64,000 nucleotides of DNA from Catenulispora sp. EB89 (lineage in GTDB: Bacteria; Actinomycetota; Actinomycetes; Streptomycetales; Catenulisporaceae). The stretch lies in NCBI RefSeq assembly GCF_041261445.1, contig NZ_JBGCCU010000027.1:62001-126000 (forward strand), given 5' to 3'. Below are positions 8,235 to 17,091 of this stretch, in pieces (the stretch's first letter is position 1; each line of letters starts with the position of its first letter). The notes below the pieces were generated by a model, which worked only from the letters and a program-made list of their open reading frames with translations, was not told the DNA's origin and did not search any database. A program made the position numbers and the translations under genes.

Positions 8235-9191
8235 GTGCCTAGCCCTTCCAGCCAACCTAGCCCTTCCAGCCAACACAGACCCGAACACGTCGTCGCCCTG
8301 ATCAACCCCACGTCCGCCAAGGGCGCGGGCGCCGAAGCCGGCCGGCGCGCCGTGGCCGCGCTGCGGGCCGCCGGGATCGAGGTGACCGACGTCGTCGGCC
8401 GCGACGCCTACGACGGCGAGCAGCGGGCGAGCGACGCGCTGCTGAAGAACCACGAGGCGGCCCTGGTGGTGGTCGGCGGCGACGGCATGGTCTCGGCCGG
8501 CCTGCGGTTGCTGACCGACCACCCGGAGACCGTGCTCGGCATCATCCCGGCCGGCACCGGTAACGACACCGCGCGCAGCCTGGGCATCCCGCTGAAGGAC
8601 CCGGAGGCCGCGGCGCGCGTCATCGCCGCCGGCGAGGTCGGCCGCATCGACCTCGGCGAGGCCACCGTCGGCGCCGGCACCTCCGCCGAGGTGGTCCGCC
8701 GCTTCTCCACGGTGCTGGCCTGCGGCCTGGACTCCAAGGTCAACGACCGGGCCAACCAGATGCGCTGGCCGCGCGGCAAGCGCCGCTACGACCTGTCGAT
8801 GCTGCTGGAGCTGCCCCGTTTCAAGGCGCCGCGCTTCGGCATCCGGCTGGACGACCTCGAGCTGACGGACGAGTGCATGCTGATCGCGGTCGGCAACGGC
8901 CCCTCATACGGCGGCGGCATGCTCATCTGCCCCGAGGCCCGCATGGACGACGGCCGCTTCCAGCTCACCGAGGTCCGCAAGATCTCCAAGCCGACCCTGC
9001 TGACGATCTTCCCGAAGGTCTTCAAGGGCCGGCACGTGAACCACCCCAAGGTCGAGGTGCATCACGCCGCCGAGATCGAGCTGCACGCCGAGGGCGTCAG
9101 CTGCTGGGCCGACGGCGAGCGGATCGGCGCGCTGCCGGTGGCGCTGCGGACGCTGCCGGCGGCATTGCGCGTCTTTCGTCCCGCAGGGTGA
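8235..9191 (+). CDS. Diacylglycerol/lipid kinase family protein (DagK-like)
   Basis: 318 residues. The catalytic domain of the diacylglycerol kinase family is at the N-terminus: ALINPTSAKGAGAE, then LVVVGGDGMVSAGL (the GGDG nucleotide-binding motif, about residue 80), then IPAGTGNDTARSLGIP. The C-terminal lobe carries VGNGPSYGGGM and CWADGERIGALP, typical of the fold. The protein transfers phosphate from ATP to diacylglycerol or a related lipid in phospholipid metabolism; the exact substrate is unproven. Two 18-bp direct repeats encode the start of the protein (PSPSSQ twice). Between tatC and helY is its usual actinobacterial position. Confidence 0.9.
   Translation: MPSPSSQPSPSSQHRPEHVVALINPTSAKGAGAEAGRRAVAALRAAGIEVTDVVGRDAYDGEQRASDALLKNHEAALVVVGGDGMVSAGLRLLTDHPETVLGIIPAGTGNDTARSLGIPLKDPEAAARVIAAGEVGRIDLGEATVGAGTSAEVVRRFSTVLACGLDSKVNDRANQMRWPRGKRRYDLSMLLELPRFKAPRFGIRLDDLELTDECMLIAVGNGPSYGGGMLICPEARMDDGRFQLTEVRKISKPTLLTIFPKVFKGRHVNHPKVEVHHAAEIELHAEGVSCWADGERIGALPVALRTLPAALRVFRPAG
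8238..8273 (+). repeat. Two 18-bp tandem repeats in the start of the lipid kinase gene
   Basis: Two exact copies of CCTAGCCCTTCCAGCCAA lie directly after the GTG start and encode PSPSSQ twice. The unit length keeps the frame. It looks like a replication-slippage duplication. Confidence 0.9.
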
Positions 9192-9243
9192 GCACCGTCC
9201 GGACCGCCTCACAAACCTGAGGCGCAGCGATCAAGCTTGCGGT

Positions 9244-9249
9244 TAGGGT
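9244..9249 (+). promoter_or_regulatory. -10 box of helY
   Basis: TAGGGT followed by 6 nt and then the ATG at 9256, consistent with a leaderless transcript. Confidence 0.6.
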
Positions 9250-9255
9250 GGAGAC

Positions 9256-12129
9256 ATGTCATCGCCCGCTGAGCCCCTGCGGGCTCCCGATGTGCCTGCC
9301 CTCTCCGAGTTCCAGCGCTTCCGCGGCGGCTACGACTTCGACCTCGACGGGTTCCAGATCGAGGGCTGTCGCGCGCTGGAGGCCGGGGACAGCGTCCTGG
9401 TCGCCGCCCCGACCGGTTCGGGCAAGACCGTCGTGGGGGAGTTCGCCGTCCACCTGGCCCTCGCGCAGGGCGTCAAGTGCTTCTACACCACCCCGATCAA
9501 GGCGCTGTCCAACCAGAAGTACACCGACCTGGTCGCCCGGCACGGAGCGGCCAACGTCGGCCTGCTGACCGGCGACAACACGGTCAACGGCGAGGCGCCG
9601 GTGGTCGTGATGACGACCGAGGTGCTGCGCAACATGCTCTACGCCGGCTCCGGGACCCTGTCCGGACTCGGCTACGTGGTCATGGACGAGGTCCACTACC
9701 TCGCCGACCGCTTCCGCGGCGCGGTCTGGGAAGAGGTCATCATCCACCTGCCGGAGTCGGTGCGCCTGGTGGCGCTGTCGGCGACGGTGTCGAACGTGGA
9801 GGAGTTCGCCGGCTGGCTGCGCACCGTGCGCGGCGACACGAAGTCCATCGTCTGGGAGCACCGGCCGGTCCCGCTGTGGCAGCACGTGCTGTCCGGCAAG
9901 CGGATGTTCGACCTGTTCGCCAACGGCGCCGACGGCGAGGCGATGCCCGGCGCCAACGGCCAGGGCGGCATCTCGGCGGCCCGCGAACTGCGGGTCAACC
10001 CCGAGCTCGTGCGCCTGAACCGCGAGGGCTCGGAGTCCCTGTACAAGCGGGGCGGCCCGCGCGGCGGAGGCGGTGGCGGCGGTGGTGGCGGCAACCACGG
10101 CAACCGCGGCCAGCGCGGCCGGGTCAACCGGCGCGGCCGCGGCGGCTGGGTGCCCAGCCGGGTCGACGTGATCGAGAAGCTGGACAGCGAGGGCCTGCTC
10201 CCGGCCATCACCTTCATCTTCAGCCGGGCCGGCTGCGACGCCGCCGTCCAGCAGTTCCTGCACGCCGGTGTCAGGCTCCTGAACTCCGACGAGCGGGCCC
10301 GGGTCAAGACGCACGTGCTGGAGCGGACCGGCAGGATCCCGTCGGAGGACCTCAACGTCCTGGGCTTCCACGACTGGTTCGACGGCCTCCAGCGCGGCGT
10401 GGCCGCGCACCACGCGGGCATGCTGCCGACGTTCAAGGAGATCGTCGAAGAGCTCTTCGTCCAGGGCCTGGTCAAGGCGGTGTTCGCGACCGAGACGCTG
10501 GCGCTGGGCATCAACATGCCGGCCCGCACCGTGGTCCTGGAGGCGCTGACCAAGTGGAACGGTGAGAACCACGTCGACCTGACCGCCGGGGAGTACACGC
10601 AGCTCACCGGCCGCGCGGGCCGCCGCGGCATCGACATCGAGGGGCACGCGGTCGTGCTGTGGCGCCCCGACCTGGACTCCAAGGCGCTGGCCGGGCTGGC
10701 CGGGACGCGCACGTACCCGCTGCGCTCGTCGTTCAAGCCGTCGTACAACATGGCCGTGAACCTGGTCGGGCAGTTCGGCGCGGAGCGGGCGCGCAACCTG
10801 CTGGAGACGTCGTTCGCGCAGTACCAGGCCGACCAGGCCGTCGTCGGCCTGACCCGCCAGGTCCGCAAGAACAGCACGGCGCTGGAGGGCTACTCCGAGG
10901 CCATAACATGCCACCTCGGCGACTTCGACGAGTACATGGCGATGCGCCGCCAGCTCTCCGAGCGCGAGGCCGACCTGTCGCGTCAGGGCGCTGCGAACCG
11001 CCGTGCCGCGTCCCTGGAGTCCCTGGAGAAGCTCCAGCCGGGCGACATCATCGTGGTCCCGGCCGGCAAGCGCGCCGGCGTCGCCGTGGTCCTGGACCCG
11101 GGGATACCGGCCTCGACCGCGGGGCGCCCGAAGCAGGTGACCGGCGACGGCCCGCGCCCGGTGGTGCTGACCGTCGACCGCCAGGTCGTGCGGCTGTCGG
11201 TGACGGACTTCCCGAGCCCGGCGGAGCCGCTGGACCACATGCGCGTCCCGAAGTCCTTCAACGCCAAGTCCCCGCAGTCCCGCAAGGACCTGGCGGCGGT
11301 GCTGCGCAGCAAGGCCGGCGACAAGGAGATCCCGCCGTACCGCAAGACCCGCTACCGCGCCGAGGCGGCGGACGACACCGAGATCAGCCGCCTCCGCAAG
11401 GCGATCCGCGCGCACCCCTGCCACGGCTGCCAGGACCGCGAGGACCACGCGCGCTGGGCCGAGCGCTTCCACAAGCTGGACCGCGAGACCAAGCAGCTGG
11501 AGCGGCGCGTTGCCGGGCGCACCAACAGCATCGCCAAGGTCTTCGACCGCGTCTGCGGCCTGCTGGAGCAGCTGGGCTACCTGGACGGCGACGAGGTCAC
11601 CCCGATCGGCAAGCGCCTGGGCCGCCTCTACACCGAGCTGGACCTGCTGACCGCGGAGACCCTGCGCGCCGGCCTGTGGGAGGGCCTGACCCCGCCGGAA
11701 CTCGCCGCCTGCGTGTCAGCGCTGGTGTACGAGGCACGCCGCGCGGACGACGCGGGCCCGCCCCGCCTGCCGGGCGGCGCCGTCCCGAAGACCCTGGACG
11801 AGATGGTCCGCCTCTGGGCCAAGCTGGAGGAGCTGGAGACGGACCACCACCTGGAGTTCCAGCGCGAGCCGGACCTCGGCTTCGCCCTGCCGGCGTTCCA
11901 CTGGGCCTCCGGCAAGGCGCTGGAGGAGGTGCTGTGGGACGTGGAGATGCCCGCGGGCGACTTCGTCCGCTGGTGCAAGCAGCTCATCGACCTGCTCGGC
12001 CAGGTCGCCAACGCCGCCGCGGAGCTGAAGGCCACCGGCGGGAAGACGAGCACGGTACGCGCCGCGGCCCAGGAGGCCATCGACGGCATGCGGCGCGGCG
12101 TGGTCGCGTACTCGATGATGAACGGCTGA
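9256..12129 (+). CDS. helY: Ski2-like DEAD/DEAH-box helicase HelY
   Basis: 957 residues. RecA-like domain 1 carries motif I APTGSGKT (about 50-57), motif II DEVH (about 144-147) and motif III LSATV (about 174). RecA domain 2 carries motif VI QLTGRAGRRGID (about 448-459). A long C-terminal part matches the arch and DSHCT region of Ski2/Mtr4-like helicases. Such enzymes unwind structured RNA, probably in RNA decay or processing. An unusual run of nine Gly, then Arg/Gly-rich RGG-type sequence (about 270-297), is inserted between the two RecA domains. The position after tatC and the lipid kinase matches helY in mycobacteria and streptomycetes. Confidence 0.93.
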   Translation: MSSPAEPLRAPDVPALSEFQRFRGGYDFDLDGFQIEGCRALEAGDSVLVAAPTGSGKTVVGEFAVHLALAQGVKCFYTTPIKALSNQKYTDLVARHGAANVGLLTGDNTVNGEAPVVVMTTEVLRNMLYAGSGTLSGLGYVVMDEVHYLADRFRGAVWEEVIIHLPESVRLVALSATVSNVEEFAGWLRTVRGDTKSIVWEHRPVPLWQHVLSGKRMFDLFANGADGEAMPGANGQGGISAARELRVNPELVRLNREGSESLYKRGGPRGGGGGGGGGGNHGNRGQRGRVNRRGRGGWVPSRVDVIEKLDSEGLLPAITFIFSRAGCDAAVQQFLHAGVRLLNSDERARVKTHVLERTGRIPSEDLNVLGFHDWFDGLQRGVAAHHAGMLPTFKEIVEELFVQGLVKAVFATETLALGINMPARTVVLEALTKWNGENHVDLTAGEYTQLTGRAGRRGIDIEGHAVVLWRPDLDSKALAGLAGTRTYPLRSSFKPSYNMAVNLVGQFGAERARNLLETSFAQYQADQAVVGLTRQVRKNSTALEGYSEAITCHLGDFDEYMAMRRQLSEREADLSRQGAANRRAASLESLEKLQPGDIIVVPAGKRAGVAVVLDPGIPASTAGRPKQVTGDGPRPVVLTVDRQVVRLSVTDFPSPAEPLDHMRVPKSFNAKSPQSRKDLAAVLRSKAGDKEIPPYRKTRYRAEAADDTEISRLRKAIRAHPCHGCQDREDHARWAERFHKLDRETKQLERRVAGRTNSIAKVFDRVCGLLEQLGYLDGDEVTPIGKRLGRLYTELDLLTAETLRAGLWEGLTPPELAACVSALVYEARRADDAGPPRLPGGAVPKTLDEMVRLWAKLEELETDHHLEFQREPDLGFALPAFHWASGKALEEVLWDVEMPAGDFVRWCKQLIDLLGQVANAAAELKATGGKTSTVRAAAQEAIDGMRRGVVAYSMMNG

Positions 12130-12158
12130 CGCGGGCGGCCGGGGGTGTGACCGAGGCC

Positions 12159-12986
12159 ATGGCGACGGTGAACTCCGTCGACATATGTGTGGAGACATTC
12201 GGCGAACCGGCCAGCCCGGCGATCCTCCTGATCGCCGGCGCCGGCGGTTCGATGGACACCTGGGACCCGGACTTCTGCACGGCACTCGCCGCCACCGGCC
12301 GCCTCGTCATCCGCTACGACCACCGCGACACCGGCCGCTCCACGCACTACCCGCCAGGCGCCCCCGACTACAGCTTCTACGACCTCCTCGCCGACGCCAC
12401 CGCACTGATCGACCGCTTCGCCCACGGCCGAGCGCACGTGGTCGGCATGTCGATGGGCGGCACCATCGCGCAGTACCTCGCCGTGGACCACCCGGACAAG
12501 GTGGCCGCCCTGGCGCTGGTCTCCACCAGCCCGATCTTCCCCGCAGGCCTGCCCCCGCTGACCCAACGCCTACTCGACGCCTACGGCCACATGCCCACAC
12601 CGAACTGGGCCGACAAAGAGGCGACACTCGACCACCTCGTCCAAGGCGCCCGCATCCACGCCGGCCGCACCACCTTCGACGAGCACTCGGCGCGCGCCAC
12701 CGCCCGCCGCATCATCGACCGCAGCCTCGACCTCCGCACCGCGGGCAACCACAACGCGATGAGGCAGGAGGCACGCCCGGAGCGCGACTTTCGGGCCCTG
12801 CTCGCCGAGGTGGCGGCACCGGCGCTCGTCATCCACGGCACAGACGACCCGATGCTGCCGCAGGAGCACGCGATAGCCCTGGCCGCCGCCATCCCGCACG
12901 CCGAGCTGATGTTGCTGGAGGGAGTCGGGCACCAGGCGCCGCCCCGCTCCAGCTGGGATCAGGTGATCACGGCACTGACCCGCTGA
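12159..12986 (+). CDS. Alpha/beta-fold hydrolase
   Basis: 275 residues, a typical single-domain alpha/beta hydrolase. The nucleophile elbow GMSMGG puts the catalytic Ser near residue 98; the acid is probably the Asp in HGTDDPM (about 227) and the His lies in GVGHQ (about 256). The oxyanion-hole region is AGAGGSMDTWD. It is likely an esterase or hydrolase of small substrates; the substrate is not predictable. An in-frame GTG at 12147 is an alternative start, and the sequence does not decide between them. It begins 29 bp after helY and may be read through from it. Confidence 0.85.
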   Translation: MATVNSVDICVETFGEPASPAILLIAGAGGSMDTWDPDFCTALAATGRLVIRYDHRDTGRSTHYPPGAPDYSFYDLLADATALIDRFAHGRAHVVGMSMGGTIAQYLAVDHPDKVAALALVSTSPIFPAGLPPLTQRLLDAYGHMPTPNWADKEATLDHLVQGARIHAGRTTFDEHSARATARRIIDRSLDLRTAGNHNAMRQEARPERDFRALLAEVAAPALVIHGTDDPMLPQEHAIALAAAIPHAELMLLEGVGHQAPPRSSWDQVITALTR

Positions 12987-13466
12987 CGCGACGCCCGGCA
13001 GCCTCGCATTCGCGACGATCGCAGGACTGTGGCACCGGGATGCCGGCGCTGTCGGTGGCCAACGCTATAAATGCGTATAAGGGGCGATAATTCCCTAACA
13101 AAATGGGCGCCCTTGCTTGATGTGTGGGTGTGGGTGGCTGGGGTGTGGTGGGTGCAACGGGTGCGGTTTGTTGGTGGGTTTTAGGAGCTTTTTACGGCTT
13201 CGCAGGGTTTTAAGAAGGATCCGCTGGGTGGCGCAGTTCGGTGGTGTGCCTGGGGATGCGTTGGCGGCCGGCGGTTGTTCATGTGCACGACCGCGCGCGG
13301 GTCCGGGTCACTGCGCACGCGTTTGGTCTGGCGGCTGGCGGCCGCGTGTGGTGGGTGCCTGAAAGTCAAGGGCAGGGCCTCCGGCGGCGCCTGCGCGGCG
13401 AGCGGCACTCGCTCCGGGGAGGGGGGCCGCGCTGTCTGCCGGCGGACACTGCTTGTGGTCGCCTAT

Positions 13467-13623
13467 GTCCCGGGTTCCCCGTCGCATCGTCGCCTCACGG
13501 AAGCAGACCGGTCCGGTGGTATCAAGTCGGATCACACGCTGCTTGGGTCGGGTTTCATGCGACTTGACACCACCGGCCCGGTCAGCTTGGCTACGCCCGC
13601 CGACGCGACGGGGAACCCGGGAC
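13467..13623. repeat. Stem-loop element A (157 bp)
   Basis: The ends are a perfect 19-bp inverted repeat (13467-13485 with 13605-13623, beginning GTCCCGGGTTCCCC). An inner stem (13507-13529 with 13560-13582) pairs at 21 of 23 positions. The 30-nt apical loop (13530-13559) includes CACACGCTGCTTGGGTCGGG. An asymmetric internal region of about 21-22 nt on each side separates the two stems. The element could act as single-stranded DNA or as RNA from either strand. Confidence 0.9.
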
Positions 13624-13726
13624 AACCCCGGCCTGTGGTGTGGACATGGTCCACTCGGGTGCGCACACCTGCGGGTGGTGACGTGGCGCGCCCAAGGGCG
13701 CGGGAATCCTTCCCACAGGTGGGGTT

Positions 13727-13888
13727 GTCCCGGATCCCTCGTCGCTGTCGGCGGTGCTTGCACAACCAGCCCGGACTGGCGGGGTCAAGCCGAACGAAAC
13801 CCGACCACAGCAGCGTGTGATCCGGCTTTACCCCGCCAGGCCGGGATGGTTCCCTTTAGGGCGACGTCAGCGACGAGGGATCCGGGAC
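13727..13888. repeat. Stem-loop element B (162 bp), inverted copy of A
   Basis: The ends are a perfect 21-bp inverted repeat (13727-13747 with 13868-13888, beginning GTCCCGGATCCCTC). The inner stem (13770-13792 with 13823-13845) pairs at 21 of 23. The loop (13793-13822) matches the reverse complement of loop A at 26 of 30 bases. Stem bases that differ from A are matched by changes in the partner strand. Confidence 0.9.
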
Positions 13889-14389
13889 GAGGTGACCAAC
13901 ACTCGAACCGCCGCCGAGGCGGGGGGTTGGGGATCCCTCAGAGTCTCGAGTGCCCCCGCCGGAGGCGCCTGCTTTTGACTTTCAGGCACCCACCACGCCC
14001 GACGATCGCCGCCTACGCAACGCATGCGCAGTGACTCGGACCGGTGCGTGGTCGTGCACAAGAACAACCGCCAGCCGCCAGCGCAACCAGCGGGGCACCA
14101 CCGAACTGCGTCCCCCAGCGAGGTCACCAAACCTTAGGCGAAGCCGTAAAAAAACGCCTTTGACTGTCAACCCACAAACAAACCGCAGCCGCCACCAGCA
14201 CCCACACATAGGTCAGCAGCGCCACAAAATGCCGCCGCCGAGCTCGCAGACCACGAGCCCCGCGCCACGACGGTCCGGCCAGCCCGCCAAGCGAGTACCG
14301 CCGGTCCCAACCGCGCCGCCGACCTCGCACACTGCGAGTCCGGCGCCGCCTCTACCGCCCGGCCATTCCCGACCGCGCCGCGCCGCCCC

Positions 14390-15337
14390 CTACCGCTCCG
14401 CCATCACCCGCGTCACCCGAGCCATCGCCGCCTTCACCCCGAACTTCTCCGCCAGCATCGTCGCCATCACCGGGTCCTTCGGCTCGCGCGGCAGCACGTC
14501 GTCGTGCTCCACCACCGGTGCGTCGCGCACGACGCGCACCACCGTCGGTGCCGCGTCCAGGTAGGCCACCGCCTCCGCGATGCGCTTGCGCTGCGCCGGC
14601 TTGAGCGTTGACGCCGGGTCCGTCGCCGCCGCGCGTACGCCTGCCAGGTCGCGGTACTGCGAGATCAGTGCGGCCGCCGTCTTCTCGCCGATGCCCTGGA
14701 CGCCAGGGAGGCCGTCGCTCGGGTCGCCGCGCAGCGCGGCGAAGTCCGCGTACTCGCCGCCGCTGATGCCGTACTTCTCGCGGAGGACCGCGTCCGTGAC
14801 CGGCTCAAGCTTGGTCACGCCCTTGCCGATGTTCAGGACGCGGATCTCGCGCGTGTCGTCGACCAGCTGGTACAGGTCGCGGTCCATCGTCACGACGTCC
14901 ACCGGGCCGCGGCCGTCCCAGCGCTCGGCCAGGGTCGCGAGCACGTCGTCGGCCTCGAAGCCCGGTGCCTCGGCGCGGGCGATGCCCAGGGCGTCCAGCG
15001 CGGCCTCGATCACCGGGACCTGGGGGCTCAGCAGGTCCGGGACTTCTTCGACGTCCACGCCCGCCTCGCCCGCCGGCGCCTCCTCCAGTACCCGGTGTGC
15101 CTTGTACGACGGGATCGCCTCCACCCGGAACGCCGGGCGCCAGTCCGCGTCGAAGCACGCCACCAGCCGGTCCGGCTTGTACGTGGCGATCAGGTAGCTG
15201 ACGGACTCCAGCGTGCCGCGTACCGCGTTCACCACCATCCCGTCGGGGGAGCGGATGGTGTCGGGGACGCCGAAGAAGGCGCGGAAGTACAGCGTCGGGG
15301 TGTCGAGCACCATCAGCCGCTCGGGGTTCTTCGCCAT
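14390..15337 (-). CDS. 5'-3' exonuclease, FEN-type, stand-alone
   Basis: 315 residues equal to the N-terminal exonuclease domain of DNA polymerase I, with no polymerase part. Metal-binding regions are visible: MVLDTPTLYFRAFFG at the start, VACFDADWRPAFR, EADDVLATLA (about 130) and TMDRDLYQLVDD. The helix-hairpin-helix clamp is GVQGIGEKTAAALI. Such enzymes cut 5' flaps and RNA primers during replication and repair. The ATG at 15337 follows TAGGAT with 6 nt spacing (minus strand), indicating a leaderless mRNA. It is divergent from the symporter gene, with a tandem repeat between them. Confidence 0.92.
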   Translation of the reverse strand: MAKNPERLMVLDTPTLYFRAFFGVPDTIRSPDGMVVNAVRGTLESVSYLIATYKPDRLVACFDADWRPAFRVEAIPSYKAHRVLEEAPAGEAGVDVEEVPDLLSPQVPVIEAALDALGIARAEAPGFEADDVLATLAERWDGRGPVDVVTMDRDLYQLVDDTREIRVLNIGKGVTKLEPVTDAVLREKYGISGGEYADFAALRGDPSDGLPGVQGIGEKTAAALISQYRDLAGVRAAATDPASTLKPAQRKRIAEAVAYLDAAPTVVRVVRDAPVVEHDDVLPREPKDPVMATMLAEKFGVKAAMARVTRVMAER

Positions 15338-15343
15338 GGGCCG

Positions 15344-15349
15344 ATCCTA
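15344..15349 (-). promoter_or_regulatory. -10 box of the exonuclease gene
   Basis: On the minus strand this is TAGGAT, 6 nt before the ATG at 15337, supporting a leaderless transcript. Confidence 0.6.
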
Positions 15350-15409
15350 GAGGGCCGCGCTGACTTGACCGGCCCGAAACCCGCGCCTCGGCCCGCGCCT
15401 CGGCCCGCT

Positions 15410-15463
15410 CCGATCGACCCGGTCCGATCGACCCGGTCCGATCGGCCCGGTCCGATCGGCCCA
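15410..15463. repeat. Four 14-bp tandem repeats between divergent genes
   Basis: The unit CCGATCGACCCGGT occurs twice (15410-15437), then once as CCGATCGGCCCGGT (15438-15451) and once truncated (15452-15463). Each copy holds the palindrome CGATCG. The array lies between the divergent exonuclease and symporter starts. It is preceded by two copies of a 12-bp CGCGCCTCGGCC-like repeat (about 15382-15405). Confidence 0.85.
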
Positions 15464-15504
15464 AAACATCTTTCAACCCCGCCACCCCGGAACATCACCA
15501 CCCC

Positions 15505-16938
<1,434 letters not shown>

Positions 16939-17091
16939 GCGGATCCAGCCCTTTTCATACGCTCCCTGATTCTCTACTGACCATGCGATCGTGTAGTGTG
17001 CAGCGCGTCGCGTACGGTCGCGTGCCGTCCGTGTCCCCCCACGCAAGGCTCTGGCATGACAAGCGACGAGTGACAGAAAGCGCCCCGGTCT

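Larger units (their letters stand above)
13121..14210. repeat. Giant imperfect inverted repeat, two arms of about 540 bp
   Basis: The left half (from 13121) is homologous to the reverse complement of the right half (to 14210), with the centre near 13670. Long exact or near-exact blocks keep register across the whole length: 13163-13180 with 14169-14186, 13188-13203 with 14138-14153, 13232-13246 with 14096-14110 (15 of 15), 13270-13291 with 14051-14072 (21 of 22), and 13348-13369 with 13975-13996 (22 of 22). Sequence between the blocks has diverged. Each arm contains one stem-loop of about 160 bp (13467-13623 and 13727-13888). No transposase or site-specific recombinase gene is nearby. Confidence 0.92.
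12987..14389. other. 1.4-kb gene-free region with a giant nested inverted repeat
   Basis: No open frame here has convincing codon use, a ribosome-binding site or a recognisable product. The region begins with an unusually AT-rich patch (about 13060-13104) that includes an imperfect hairpin (13079-13114, AAGGGGCG against CGCCCTT). Then comes a 1.09-kb inverted repeat (13121-14210) annotated separately. The last 180 bp, up to the exonuclease stop, are GC-rich with no feature seen. Confidence 0.85.

Noticed and set aside
9259-11472. Minus-strand frame of about 740 residues opposite helY
   Set aside because: Same reason: a GC-driven antisense frame without motifs, against a canonical helicase on the plus strand.
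13117-13362. Open frame encoding a Cys/Gly-rich start that looks like a small cysteine-rich peptide
   Set aside because: It lies wholly in the left arm of the inverted repeat, has no ribosome-binding site or promoter, and the homologous right arm does not encode a similar peptide.
13121-14210. Linear-chromosome telomere or fused telomere pair
   Set aside because: Multiple palindromes recall actinomycete telomeres, but the region is internal, flanked on both sides by ordinary housekeeping genes, with no tap/tpg genes. It is kept only as a weak alternative.
14124-14330. 68-residue minus-strand frame with a hydrophobic stretch
   Set aside because: It overlaps the right arm of the repeat, has no start signal, and the left arm does not preserve it.
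15382-15463. CRISPR-like array
   Set aside because: The repeats are directly tandem with no spacers and no cas genes are present.
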